Position numbers and translations under genes: made by a program
Assembly (NCBI GenBank): GCA_900556405.1
Contig: USPB01000086.1
Location: forward strand, 1-8,055
Source: an uncultured Actinomyces sp.
GTDB taxonomy: Bacteria > Actinomycetota > Actinomycetes > Actinomycetales > Actinomycetaceae
Length of the DNA: 8,055 nt
Direction of reading: 5' to 3'
Notes under the pieces: model-generated
Told to the model about the DNA's origin: nothing
What the model saw: only the letters and a program-made list of their open reading frames with translations
The model's database searches: none
Shown: one piece after another, positions 1-6,365 of the stretch
How the letters are laid out: every line of letters begins with the position of its first letter
Position numbering within the stretch: position 1 is the first letter of the stretch

Positions 1-20
1 GCACCCGCGCACCACATGAC

Positions 21-26
21 GGAGGA
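21..26 (+). promoter_or_regulatory. Ribosome binding site deciding the GTG start of the reductase gene
   Basis: GGAGGA lies 5 bases upstream of the GTG at 32. This favours GTG-32 over the in-frame ATGs at 44 and 56, which have no comparable Shine-Dalgarno sequence at proper distance. A TGA in another frame at 17-19 may be the stop of an upstream gene, which would put this site directly behind it, as expected inside an operon. Confidence 0.75.
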
Positions 27-31
27 ATGCC

Positions 32-1312
32 GTGGCATCCACCATGCCTAGCGACATGAGCGCTGACGTTGTCGTCGTCGGCGCAGGCCCGGGCGGGTCC
101 TCCACCGCCTACCACCTGGCCAGAGCCGGCCTCGATGTCATCCTCCTGGAGAAAAGCCCCTTCCCGCGCGACAAAATCTGCGGCGACGGGCTCACCCCGG
201 CCGCCGTCCACGAACTCATCGCAATGGGCGTGGACACCACCGGCTGGATGCGAAACCGCGGTCTGACCGTCATTGGCGGCGGCCACACCGTCCACATGGA
301 CTGGCCCGACCAGAAGTCCCTGCCCGGCTACGGCATGACCCGTGCCCGCATGGACCTCGACCAGGCGCTCGCCCAGCGCGCCGTCGAAGCGGGCGCGCGC
401 CTCTACGAGGGCGTGACCGTCACGGGAGCCATCCAGGACGGCTCCGGACGCGTCGTCGGCGTGCAGGCCAAGAGCGGGCGCGGCAAGAACGCCACCACCA
501 CTACGGTGCGCGCCTCCATCACCGTCGACGCCGGGGGAGTGGCAGCCCGACTGGCCACCAGCCTCGGCCTCGAAAAGAAGATGAACCGCCCCATGGGCGT
601 CGCCGCACGCGCCTACTTCGCGAGCCCCCGCGGCAACGAGGAATGGATGGAATCCCACCTCGAACTGTGGAGCGGCACCCCCGGTGCCTCCGACCTGCTG
701 CCCGGCTACGGCTGGATCTTCCCCATGGGCGACGGCATCGTCAACGTCGGCCTCGGCTCCGTCGCCTCGCGCGCCGGCGCCACGAACCTGCCCTACCGCG
801 AGGTCTTCAAGGCCTGGACCGCGAACCTGCCCGAGGAATGGGGCTTCACCCCCGACAACCAGATCGGTGCGCTTCGCTCCGCCGCCCTGCCCATGAGCTT
901 CAACCGCAAGCCTCACTACACCCAGGGCCTCGTCCTCGTCGGCGACGCCGGCGGCATGGTCTCCCCCTACAATGGCGAAGGCATCGCCCCCGCCATGAAG
1001 GCCGGACGCTACGCGGCCTCCTGCATCGCTCAGGCCCTGGCCCGCTCCCACCGCGCCGGCATCGACCGCGCCATGAGCGAATACCCCCACATGCTCCGCG
1101 ACGAATACGGCGGCTACTACCAGCTGGGCCGCATCTTCGTCGCGCTCATCGAAAACCCGACGATCATGCGCACCTGCACGAACGTCGGGCTGCCCATTGC
1201 GCGCCTCATGACGCTCGTCCACAAACTCCTGTCGGACGGGTACGAGAGGACCGGGGGCGACTTCGACGACCAACTCATCACAATGCTGACCAAGGTGGTG
1301 CGCCCCGCATGA
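32..1312 (+). CDS. Geranylgeranyl reductase family FAD-dependent oxidoreductase (probable menaquinone side-chain reductase)
   Basis: A 426-residue flavoprotein of the geranylgeranyl reductase family, which reduces double bonds in polyprenyl chains. Seen: an N-terminal Rossmann FAD site with GAGPGGS at residues 17-23 and the ribose-binding acidic residue E40 after the second strand; the family motif PRDKICGDGLTP at 45-56 with conserved C50; and the second FAD motif around G304-D305 (GDAGGMVSPYNGEGI). The length is usual for the family. There is no signal peptide or clear membrane helix, so a cytoplasmic or membrane-peripheral enzyme is likely. Family knowledge: mycobacterial MenJ is such an enzyme and saturates one isoprene unit of menaquinone, and relatives lie upstream of nuoA in other actinobacteria. 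I infer the same substrate here because the next genes encode a quinone reductase. Archaeal-lipid or carotenoid precursor reduction is the main alternative. The start is a GTG chosen by its ribosome binding site. Confidence 0.9.
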   Translation: MASTMPSDMSADVVVVGAGPGGSSTAYHLARAGLDVILLEKSPFPRDKICGDGLTPAAVHELIAMGVDTTGWMRNRGLTVIGGGHTVHMDWPDQKSLPGYGMTRARMDLDQALAQRAVEAGARLYEGVTVTGAIQDGSGRVVGVQAKSGRGKNATTTTVRASITVDAGGVAARLATSLGLEKKMNRPMGVAARAYFASPRGNEEWMESHLELWSGTPGASDLLPGYGWIFPMGDGIVNVGLGSVASRAGATNLPYREVFKAWTANLPEEWGFTPDNQIGALRSAALPMSFNRKPHYTQGLVLVGDAGGMVSPYNGEGIAPAMKAGRYAASCIAQALARSHRAGIDRAMSEYPHMLRDEYGGYYQLGRIFVALIENPTIMRTCTNVGLPIARLMTLVHKLLSDGYERTGGDFDDQLITMLTKVVRPA

Positions 1313-1344
1313 CCACCACCACCGATAACCGGGAGGAACGATGA
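1309..1344 (+). other. Possible 11-codon upstream ORF coupling the reductase gene to nuoA
   Basis: The reading frame encodes MTTTTDNREER. Its ATG overlaps the stop of the reductase gene (ATGA, 1309-1312), and its TGA at 1342-1344 overlaps the ATG of nuoA at 1341. AAGGTGG at 1292-1298 resembles a ribosome binding site 10 bases before its ATG. It begins with four consecutive ACC threonine codons. It could carry terminating ribosomes across the only gap before nuoA, or be chance: the short frame is closed at both ends by ATGA sequences that are common in this genome. Translation is not shown. Confidence 0.3.
1331..1337 (+). promoter_or_regulatory. Ribosome binding site of nuoA
   Basis: GGGAGGA lies a few bases upstream of the ATG at 1341. 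The spacing is on the short side, but it is the only good Shine-Dalgarno match here, and nuoA begins with the expected residues. Confidence 0.7.
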
Positions 1345-1700
1345 CGAATCCCTACGTGCCGCTGCTCATCATGTCGGCAGCTGCCCTCGTACTAGCCTTC
1401 GGAGGCCTGGGCGCCTCCGCGATCCTGGGCCCCACCAAGAAGTCCACAACCAAGGCCGACAACTACGAGTGCGGTATCCAGCCGACCAGCGCTCACCTCA
1501 CCGAGGGGCGATTCCCGGTGCGCTACTACCTGGTCGCCATGACGTTCATCATCTTCGACATCGAAGTTGTGTTCATGTACCCGTGGGCCGTCAGCTTCAA
1601 CCAGCTGGGCCTGTTCGGACTGGTCGTCATGATGAGCTTCCTGGTCACCCTCTGCGTCCCCTACGCCTACGAATGGCGACGCGGCGGCCTGGATTACTGA
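1341..1700 (+). CDS. nuoA: NADH-quinone oxidoreductase subunit A
   Basis: A 119-residue integral membrane subunit of complex I, homologous to mitochondrial ND3. Three hydrophobic segments are visible at about residues 5-30, 62-82 and 88-110. The family signatures are clear: the loop motif YECG at 42-45 after the first helix, with C44 at the position of the ND3 loop cysteine, and RYYLVAMTFIIFDIEVVF at 61-78 with acidic D73 and E75 in the second helix. The first loop sits against NuoB and NuoD near the quinone channel in known structures. The length is normal. The gene follows the reductase gene after 28 bases and precedes nuoB after 22 bases, so it is the least tightly packed gene of the set but clearly in the same operon. 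Confidence 0.97.
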   Translation: MTNPYVPLLIMSAAALVLAFGGLGASAILGPTKKSTTKADNYECGIQPTSAHLTEGRFPVRYYLVAMTFIIFDIEVVFMYPWAVSFNQLGLFGLVVMMSFLVTLCVPYAYEWRRGGLDY

Positions 1701-1709
1701 GATATAAGT

Positions 1710-1714
1710 AAGGA
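1710..1714 (+). promoter_or_regulatory. Ribosome binding site deciding the GTG start of nuoB
   Basis: AAGGA lies 8 bases before the GTG at 1723 inside the 22-base spacer. GTG-1723 gives an N-terminus with the expected short lead before the helix that precedes the CC motif. The next in-frame ATG would fall at codon 33, just before the N2 cysteines, and is too late. Confidence 0.7.
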
Positions 1715-1722
1715 ACAGACAA

Positions 1723-2277
1723 GTGGGACTTGAAGAATCCTTGCCCGCGGGCATCGCGCTCACCAGCGTCGAAAAGGTCCTCGGGCTCGCACGCAAGTAC
1801 AGCCAGTGGCCCGTCACCATGGGTCTGGCGTGCTGCGCCATCGAAATGATGGCCGCCGGTACCCCCCGTTTCGACATGGCGCGCTTCGGCCTCGAGGTCT
1901 TCCGCGCCTCGCCGCGTCACTCCGACATGATGATCGTGTCGGGCCGCGTGTCGCACAAGATGGCCCCCATCATCCGCCGCGTCTACGACTCGATGCCCGA
2001 ACCCAAGTGGGTCATCTCCATGGGCGCGTGCGCGTCCTCCGGCGGCGTCTTCAACAACTACGCGATCGTCCAGGGCTGCGACCACATCGTCCCCGTCGAC
2101 GTCTACCTGCCCGGATGCCCGCCCCGCCCCGAGGCGCTCATCCACGCGGTCCTCGTCCTGCGTGAGCAGATCGGCAAGGAACCCCTCGGTGTTCACCGCC
2201 GCGAGATCGCGCGTCGCGCCGAGCAGGCCGCCCTCGAGGCGACCCCCACCCACCAGATGAAGGGACTCCTCGCATGA
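1723..2277 (+). CDS. nuoB: NADH-quinone oxidoreductase subunit B (N2 iron-sulfur subunit)
   Basis: A 184-residue PSST/Nqo6-type subunit that carries cluster N2, the terminal [4Fe-4S] centre donating electrons to quinone. The ligands are all present: the tandem cysteines C37 and C38 in GLACCAIEMMA, C103 in MGACASSGG, and C132 in the PGCPPRPEAL motif. The segment between them contains the usual RFGLEVFRASPRHSDMMIVSG region at the interface with NuoD. The protein is peripheral, on the cytoplasmic side, in the connecting module. The C-terminal tail (about 150-184) is charged and typical in length for actinobacterial NuoB. The stop codon overlaps the start of nuoC by 4 bases (ATGA), implying translational coupling. 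Confidence 0.98.
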   Translation: MGLEESLPAGIALTSVEKVLGLARKYSQWPVTMGLACCAIEMMAAGTPRFDMARFGLEVFRASPRHSDMMIVSGRVSHKMAPIIRRVYDSMPEPKWVISMGACASSGGVFNNYAIVQGCDHIVPVDVYLPGCPPRPEALIHAVLVLREQIGKEPLGVHRREIARRAEQAALEATPTHQMKGLLA

Positions 2278-3011
2278 GCGACCTTTCCACCCCCGAGGAA
2301 AACGCGCCCGCCGAGGTCGCCCCGGCCTCGTCCCAGCGCGGATTCGCCCTCCCCGAGCCCATCGCCCACCGCGAGGGCCTCTTCGGCGCGGGCACCGACT
2401 CCTCCACCTCCGGCTTCGCCGGCCTCGTGACCGATTCCTTCCTGCCCGGCGAGGCCTCCCGCCCCTACGGCGGCTGGTTCGACCAGGTCGTTGACGTCCT
2501 CGAAGAGCTCATTGTCGCCGATGGCCTGAAGGTTTCCGACGTTATCGAAAAGGTCACCATCGACCGCGGACAGCTCGGCATCTTCATCGCCCGCGAGCAC
2601 ATCGCGCGCGTCGCCAAGTACCTGCGCGACGACGCCGACCTGCGCTTCGAGCTGTGCCTGGGCACCAACGGCGCGCACTACCCCCTCGATAAGGGCCGCG
2701 AGCTGCACGCCATCTACCCCCTGTACTCGATCACGTACAACCGCATGATCCGCCTCGAGGTCACGTGCCCCGACGAGGACCCCCGCATCCCCTCGATCGT
2801 TTCCGTCTACCCCGGAAACGACTGGCAGGAGCGCGAAACCTGGGACCTCATCGGCATCGTCTTCACCGGGCACCCCTCGCTGACGCGCACTGCGATGCCC
2901 GACGACTGGGTCGGACACCCCCAGCGCAAGGACTACCCGCTGGGCGGCATTCCCGTCGAGTTCAAGGGCGCCGTCAACGCTTCCGCCGACGTTCGTAGGA
3001 GTGTGAACTGA
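2274..3011 (+). CDS. nuoC: NADH-quinone oxidoreductase subunit C (30 kDa subunit)
   Basis: A 245-residue cofactor-free subunit of the connecting module, separate from NuoD as in most bacteria (it is fused as NuoCD in E. coli). The C-terminal family signature is complete: E186-R187-E188 with D191 and G194 in ERETWDLIGIVF, then GHPSLTR, PDDWVGHPQRKDYPLGG, ending shortly after. The core domain starts near residue 68. The first 65 or so residues are rich in Ala, Pro, Ser and Glu and look disordered; similar N-terminal leaders occur in other actinobacterial NuoC, so this is a lineage trait rather than a wrong start. AAGGGA at 2260-2265 is the likely ribosome binding site. The gene overlaps nuoB by 4 bases and nuoD by 1 base. 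Confidence 0.97.
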   Translation: MSDLSTPEENAPAEVAPASSQRGFALPEPIAHREGLFGAGTDSSTSGFAGLVTDSFLPGEASRPYGGWFDQVVDVLEELIVADGLKVSDVIEKVTIDRGQLGIFIAREHIARVAKYLRDDADLRFELCLGTNGAHYPLDKGRELHAIYPLYSITYNRMIRLEVTCPDEDPRIPSIVSVYPGNDWQERETWDLIGIVFTGHPSLTRTAMPDDWVGHPQRKDYPLGGIPVEFKGAVNASADVRRSVN

Positions 3012-4357
3012 TGACCACCGCTTTCCACGCGCCCGCCGGCGCGACCGACCTGCCCATCGAGGACATCCCCGAGGTCCTCACCCAGGGCGGCGACTGGGAC
3101 GATGTCCTGCACGAGATCGAGGCCATCACCTCCGAGCGCATCGTCGTCAACCTCGGCCCGGTCCACCCCGCGACCCACGGCGTTCTGCGCCTCATCCTCG
3201 AGCTTGACGGCGAGAAGGTCCGCGAGACCCGCATCGACACCGGCTACCTGCACACCGGCATCGAGAAGAACATGGAGTACCGCACGTGGACTCAGGGCGT
3301 CGCATACTGCACGCGCATGGACTACGTGGCTCCCTTCTTCCAGGAAGCCGCCTACTGCCTCGGTGTCGAGAAGCTCCTCGGCATCGAAGAGGACATCCCC
3401 GAGCGCGCCTCCCTCATCCGCATCCTCATGATGGAGCTGTGCCGCATCGCCTCGCACCTGGTCGCCATCGGCTCGACCGGTAACGAGATGGGCGCCACCA
3501 CGATCATGACGATCGGCTTCCGTGGCCGCGAGGAGATCCTGCGTATCTTCGAGCGCATCACCGGCCTGCGCATGAACCACGAGTACATCCGCCCCGGCGG
3601 CGTCGTGCAGGACATCGGCGAGGGCACCACGGACTACATCCGTGACCGCCTGCGTCGGTGCCGTAAGGACATCGGTGAGCTCCAGGACATCCTCGTGGAG
3701 AACCCGATCTTCAAGAAGCGTCTGTGCGACGTGGCCGTCATGCCGCTGAGCGGCCTCATGGCCCTCGGCTCGACCGGCCCCGGCGTGCGCGCCGCCGGCC
3801 TGCCCCTGGACATGCGCAAGAGCCAGCCCTACTGCGGCTACGAGAACTTCGAATTCGATATTCCCACCCGCGACAAGTCCGACGTCTACAACCGCACGAT
3901 GGTTCGCTTCGACGAGTGCTACGAGTCCATGCGCATCATCTGGCAGGTGCTCGACAGGCTGGACCAGTGCGACGGCGCGCCCACCATGGTCGCCGACCCG
4001 GAGATCGCCTGGCCCGCGCGCCTCGCGGTCGCCACGGACGGCCAGGGCAACTCGGCCGAGCACGTCCGCGAGATCATGGGGGAGTCCATGGAATCCCTCA
4101 TCCACCACTTCAAGCTCGTCACGGAGGGCTTCCACGTGCCCGCCGGCCAGGTCTACCAGACCGTCGAGCACGCGAAGGGCATCCTGGGCGTTCACCTCGT
4201 TTCCGACGGTGGCACGCGCCCGTTCCGCGCGCACTTCCGCGACCCCTCCTTCGCCAACCTGCAAGCGCTGGCCATGATGACCGAAGGCGGCCAGCTGGCC
4301 GACGTGGTCGTCGCACTGGCCGCTATCGACCCCGTTCTCGGAGGCGTTGACCGATGA
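3011..4357 (+). CDS. nuoD: NADH-quinone oxidoreductase subunit D (49 kDa subunit)
   Basis: A 448-residue subunit that forms most of the quinone-binding cavity together with NuoB. It is related to the large subunit of [NiFe] hydrogenases but lacks the metal-binding cysteines. Seen: GPVHPATHGVLRLILELDGE starting near residue 49, DTGYLHTGIEKNMEYRTW, and YCTRMDYV. H56 and Y105 are exactly 49 residues apart, the same spacing as the quinone-head ligands His38/Tyr87 of Thermus Nqo4, so both catalytic ligands are conserved. The C-terminus ends in the usual DPVLGGVDR. The first ~45 residues are a variable leader. The start lies in TGATG shared with the nuoC stop, with AGGAG at 2997-3001 nine bases upstream. 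The stop overlaps nuoE by 4 bases. Confidence 0.98.
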   Translation: MTTAFHAPAGATDLPIEDIPEVLTQGGDWDDVLHEIEAITSERIVVNLGPVHPATHGVLRLILELDGEKVRETRIDTGYLHTGIEKNMEYRTWTQGVAYCTRMDYVAPFFQEAAYCLGVEKLLGIEEDIPERASLIRILMMELCRIASHLVAIGSTGNEMGATTIMTIGFRGREEILRIFERITGLRMNHEYIRPGGVVQDIGEGTTDYIRDRLRRCRKDIGELQDILVENPIFKKRLCDVAVMPLSGLMALGSTGPGVRAAGLPLDMRKSQPYCGYENFEFDIPTRDKSDVYNRTMVRFDECYESMRIIWQVLDRLDQCDGAPTMVADPEIAWPARLAVATDGQGNSAEHVREIMGESMESLIHHFKLVTEGFHVPAGQVYQTVEHAKGILGVHLVSDGGTRPFRAHFRDPSFANLQALAMMTEGGQLADVVVALAAIDPVLGGVDR

Positions 4358-5064
4358 GCTACACACCCGACACCCTGGCACGCCTGCAGGCGGACGCCGC
4401 GCAGATCATCGCCCGCTACCCGGACGGTCACTCGCGTTCCGCGCTGCTGCCGATGCTGCACCTGATCCAGTCCGTTGACGGATACGTCAGCCCGGACGGC
4501 ATCGACTTCATCGCCGCCACGCTGGACCTGCCCCGCGCAGAGATCAGCGCCGTCGCGACCTTCTACACGCAGTACAAGCGCCACCCCACCGGCGACTACC
4601 TGGTGGGCGTGTGCACGAACGCGTTGTGCGCCGTCATGGGCGGCGACGAGATCTGGGAAAAGGTCTCCCAGAAGGTCGGCGTCGGCAGCGATGAGACCAG
4701 CGAAGACGGAAAGATCACGCTCGAGCGCATCGAGTGCAACGCGGCGTGCGATTACGCGCCCGTCGTCATGGTCAACTGGGAATTCTTCGACAACCAGAGC
4801 CCTGAGTCGGCGCTGGCCATGATCGATGACATCCAGGCCGGTCGCGACATTCACCCGACGCGCGGTCCCGTCGTGGCTCCCACGTTCAAGGAGAACGAGC
4901 GCGTCCTGGCCGGCTTCCTGGACGGCCACGAGGACGAGGGCCCCTCTGCGGGCCGCTCCACGCTGCTGGGCCGCGAGATCGCGGCGGCGAAGGGCTGGAC
5001 CGAGCCGGTCGCCGTGGAGGTCGCCGACGAGGCCGCTGACACGAAGGGAGAAGAGGCGAAGTGA
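4354..5064 (+). CDS. nuoE: NADH-quinone oxidoreductase subunit E (24 kDa subunit, N1a [2Fe-2S])
   Basis: A 236-residue subunit of the NADH-oxidising module with a thioredoxin-like [2Fe-2S] domain holding cluster N1a near the FMN of NuoF. The four ligands are visible: C87 and C92 (CX4C, in VGVCTNALCAVMGG) and C128 and C132 (CX3C, in IECNAACDYAPVVMVN). An N-terminal helical bundle region (about 1-75) contains the typical ATFYTQYKRHPTG stretch. After the core, at about residue 165, comes a 70-residue tail (PTFKENERVLAGFL, then an acidic and alanine-rich end). It is absent from E. coli NuoE but usual in actinobacteria such as mycobacteria. GGAGG at 4340-4344 precedes the ATG by 9 bases. It overlaps nuoD and nuoF by 4 bases each. 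Confidence 0.97.
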   Translation: MSYTPDTLARLQADAAQIIARYPDGHSRSALLPMLHLIQSVDGYVSPDGIDFIAATLDLPRAEISAVATFYTQYKRHPTGDYLVGVCTNALCAVMGGDEIWEKVSQKVGVGSDETSEDGKITLERIECNAACDYAPVVMVNWEFFDNQSPESALAMIDDIQAGRDIHPTRGPVVAPTFKENERVLAGFLDGHEDEGPSAGRSTLLGREIAAAKGWTEPVAVEVADEAADTKGEEAK

Positions 5065-6365
5065 GTACCGCATACGTTGCGCCCGGACCGCTGACCCCGA
5101 TCCTCACCAACGGGTGGGGAGAGGATCGTTCCTGGACGCTGGACTCCTACCGGGCTCGCGGTGGCTACCAGGGCCTCGAAAAGGCCCGGACCATGGAGCC
5201 CGCCGAGATCGTGCAGACTGTGAAGGATTCCGGCCTGCGAGGCCGTGGTGGCGCAGGCTTCCCGACCGGCCTCAAGTGGTCCTTCCTGCCCCCGGCCGAC
5301 GGCGGCCCCCGCTACCTCGTGGTGAACGCCGACGAGTCCGAGCCGGGCACCTGCAAGGACATCCCGCTCATCATGGGCAACCCGCACGTCCTCATTGAGG
5401 GCATTGCGATCACGTCGCGCGCGATCGGCTGCGACCACGCGTTCGTCTACCTGCGCGGCGAGGTTACCCACGTGTACCGTCGCCTGCTGCAGGCCGTGCG
5501 CGAGGCGACCGAGTCCGGCGTGCTTGGCGACCTGCGCATTACCGCTCACGCGGGTGCTGGCGCCTACATCTGCGGTGAGGAGACGGCCCTGCTGGACTCC
5601 CTCGAGGGACGCCGAGGCCACCCGCGCCTCAAGCCCCCGTTCCCCGCGGTCGCCGGTCTGTACGCCCGTCCCACGGTCGTTAACAACGTGGAGACCATTT
5701 CTCAGGTGGCGGGCATCTTCCGCAACTCGCCCGAGTGGTTCGCGTCCATGGGCACCGAAAAGTCCAAGGGCCACGGCATCTTCTCCGTGTCGGGTCACGT
5801 GAACAACCCGGGTCAGTTCGAGGCCCCCTTCGGCATCACGATGCGCGAGCTCATCGAGATGGCGGGCGGCATCCGCGACGGCCACACGCTCAAGTTCTGG
5901 ACCCCCGGCGGCTCCTCCACCCCGATCTTCACCGAAGACGAGCTGGATACGCCCCTCGACTACGAGTCGGTGGGCGCGGCCGGTTCGATGCTGGGTACGC
6001 GCGCCCTGCAGGTGTTCGACGAGACGGTTTCAGTCGTCCGCGTCATCACTCGCTGGTCCGAGTTCTACCAGCACGAGTCCTGCGGTAAGTGCACGCCCTG
6101 CCGCGAAGGCACCTACTGGATGAAGCAAATCATGCTGCGTCTCGAGCGAGGCGAGGGCCGCCCCGGCGACGTCGACCTGCTCGACGAGATCGCACACAAC
6201 ATTGCGGGCCGCAGCTTCTGCCCGCTGGGCGACGCCGCAGCAACCCCGATCATGTCGGGCATCAAGCGCTTCCGCGACGAGTTCGAGGCCGGGCTGACCA
6301 CGCCCGCCCGCGAGCTTTTCCCCTACGAGGCGTCCGCTAACTACGCGCGAGGAGGTGGCCGATGA
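5061..6365 (+). CDS. nuoF: NADH-quinone oxidoreductase subunit F (51 kDa subunit, NADH/FMN/N3)
   Basis: A 434-residue subunit that binds NADH and FMN and holds the N3 [4Fe-4S] cluster; it performs the hydride transfer that starts the electron chain. Seen in order: the glycine-rich FMN/NADH loop LRGRGGAGFPTGLKW at 59-73; VVNADESEPGTCKD; GAYICGEETALLDSLEG followed by RPTVVNNVET; and the N3 ligands C341, C344, C347 (SCGKCTPCREGT) and C387 (SFCPLGD). The length is normal and there is no membrane segment, as expected for the tip of the peripheral arm. The start is a GTG whose GTGA overlaps the nuoE stop by 4 bases; AAGGGAG at 5044-5050 or AGAGG at 5052-5056 can serve as ribosome binding site. It overlaps nuoG by 4 bases. 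Confidence 0.98.
   Translation: MSTAYVAPGPLTPILTNGWGEDRSWTLDSYRARGGYQGLEKARTMEPAEIVQTVKDSGLRGRGGAGFPTGLKWSFLPPADGGPRYLVVNADESEPGTCKDIPLIMGNPHVLIEGIAITSRAIGCDHAFVYLRGEVTHVYRRLLQAVREATESGVLGDLRITAHAGAGAYICGEETALLDSLEGRRGHPRLKPPFPAVAGLYARPTVVNNVETISQVAGIFRNSPEWFASMGTEKSKGHGIFSVSGHVNNPGQFEAPFGITMRELIEMAGGIRDGHTLKFWTPGGSSTPIFTEDELDTPLDYESVGAAGSMLGTRALQVFDETVSVVRVITRWSEFYQHESCGKCTPCREGTYWMKQIMLRLERGEGRPGDVDLLDEIAHNIAGRSFCPLGDAAATPIMSGIKRFRDEFEAGLTTPARELFPYEASANYARGGGR
6351..6356 (+). promoter_or_regulatory. Ribosome binding site of nuoG
   Basis: GGAGGT lies inside the end of nuoF, 5 bases before the ATG at 6362. This strong site fixes the start of the truncated nuoG frame, whose first residues (MSDAPKMIDVTIDD) lead directly into the ferredoxin-like domain. 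Confidence 0.75.

Noticed and set aside
1..31. Tail of an upstream gene, possibly a menaquinone-biosynthesis methyltransferase, ending at TGA 17-19
   Set aside because: Only five codons (HPRTT) would be visible and other frames are equally open at the edge. Gene context in actinobacteria makes it plausible, but the sequence cannot support a call.
643..1344. 233-codon plus-strand frame overlapping the reductase gene
   Set aside because: It is an alternative-frame shadow, extremely rich in Arg, Pro and His. Only its last 11 codons fall outside the reductase gene, and these are treated separately as a mini-ORF.
1697..1723. TATAAG at 1703-1708 as a -10 promoter element for nuoB
   Set aside because: Five of six bases match, but there is no -35-like sequence at 16-18 bases upstream and no correctly spaced extended -10 TG. 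A start site here would leave only a few bases before the GTG and no room for the AAGGA site.
2933..4381. 482-codon open frame on the minus strand opposite nuoD
   Set aside because: It lies opposite a complete, motif-verified nuoD in the frame where GC-rich third positions suppress stops. Its translation is a low-complexity Val/Ala/Asp/Leu/Gly mix with no recognisable domain.
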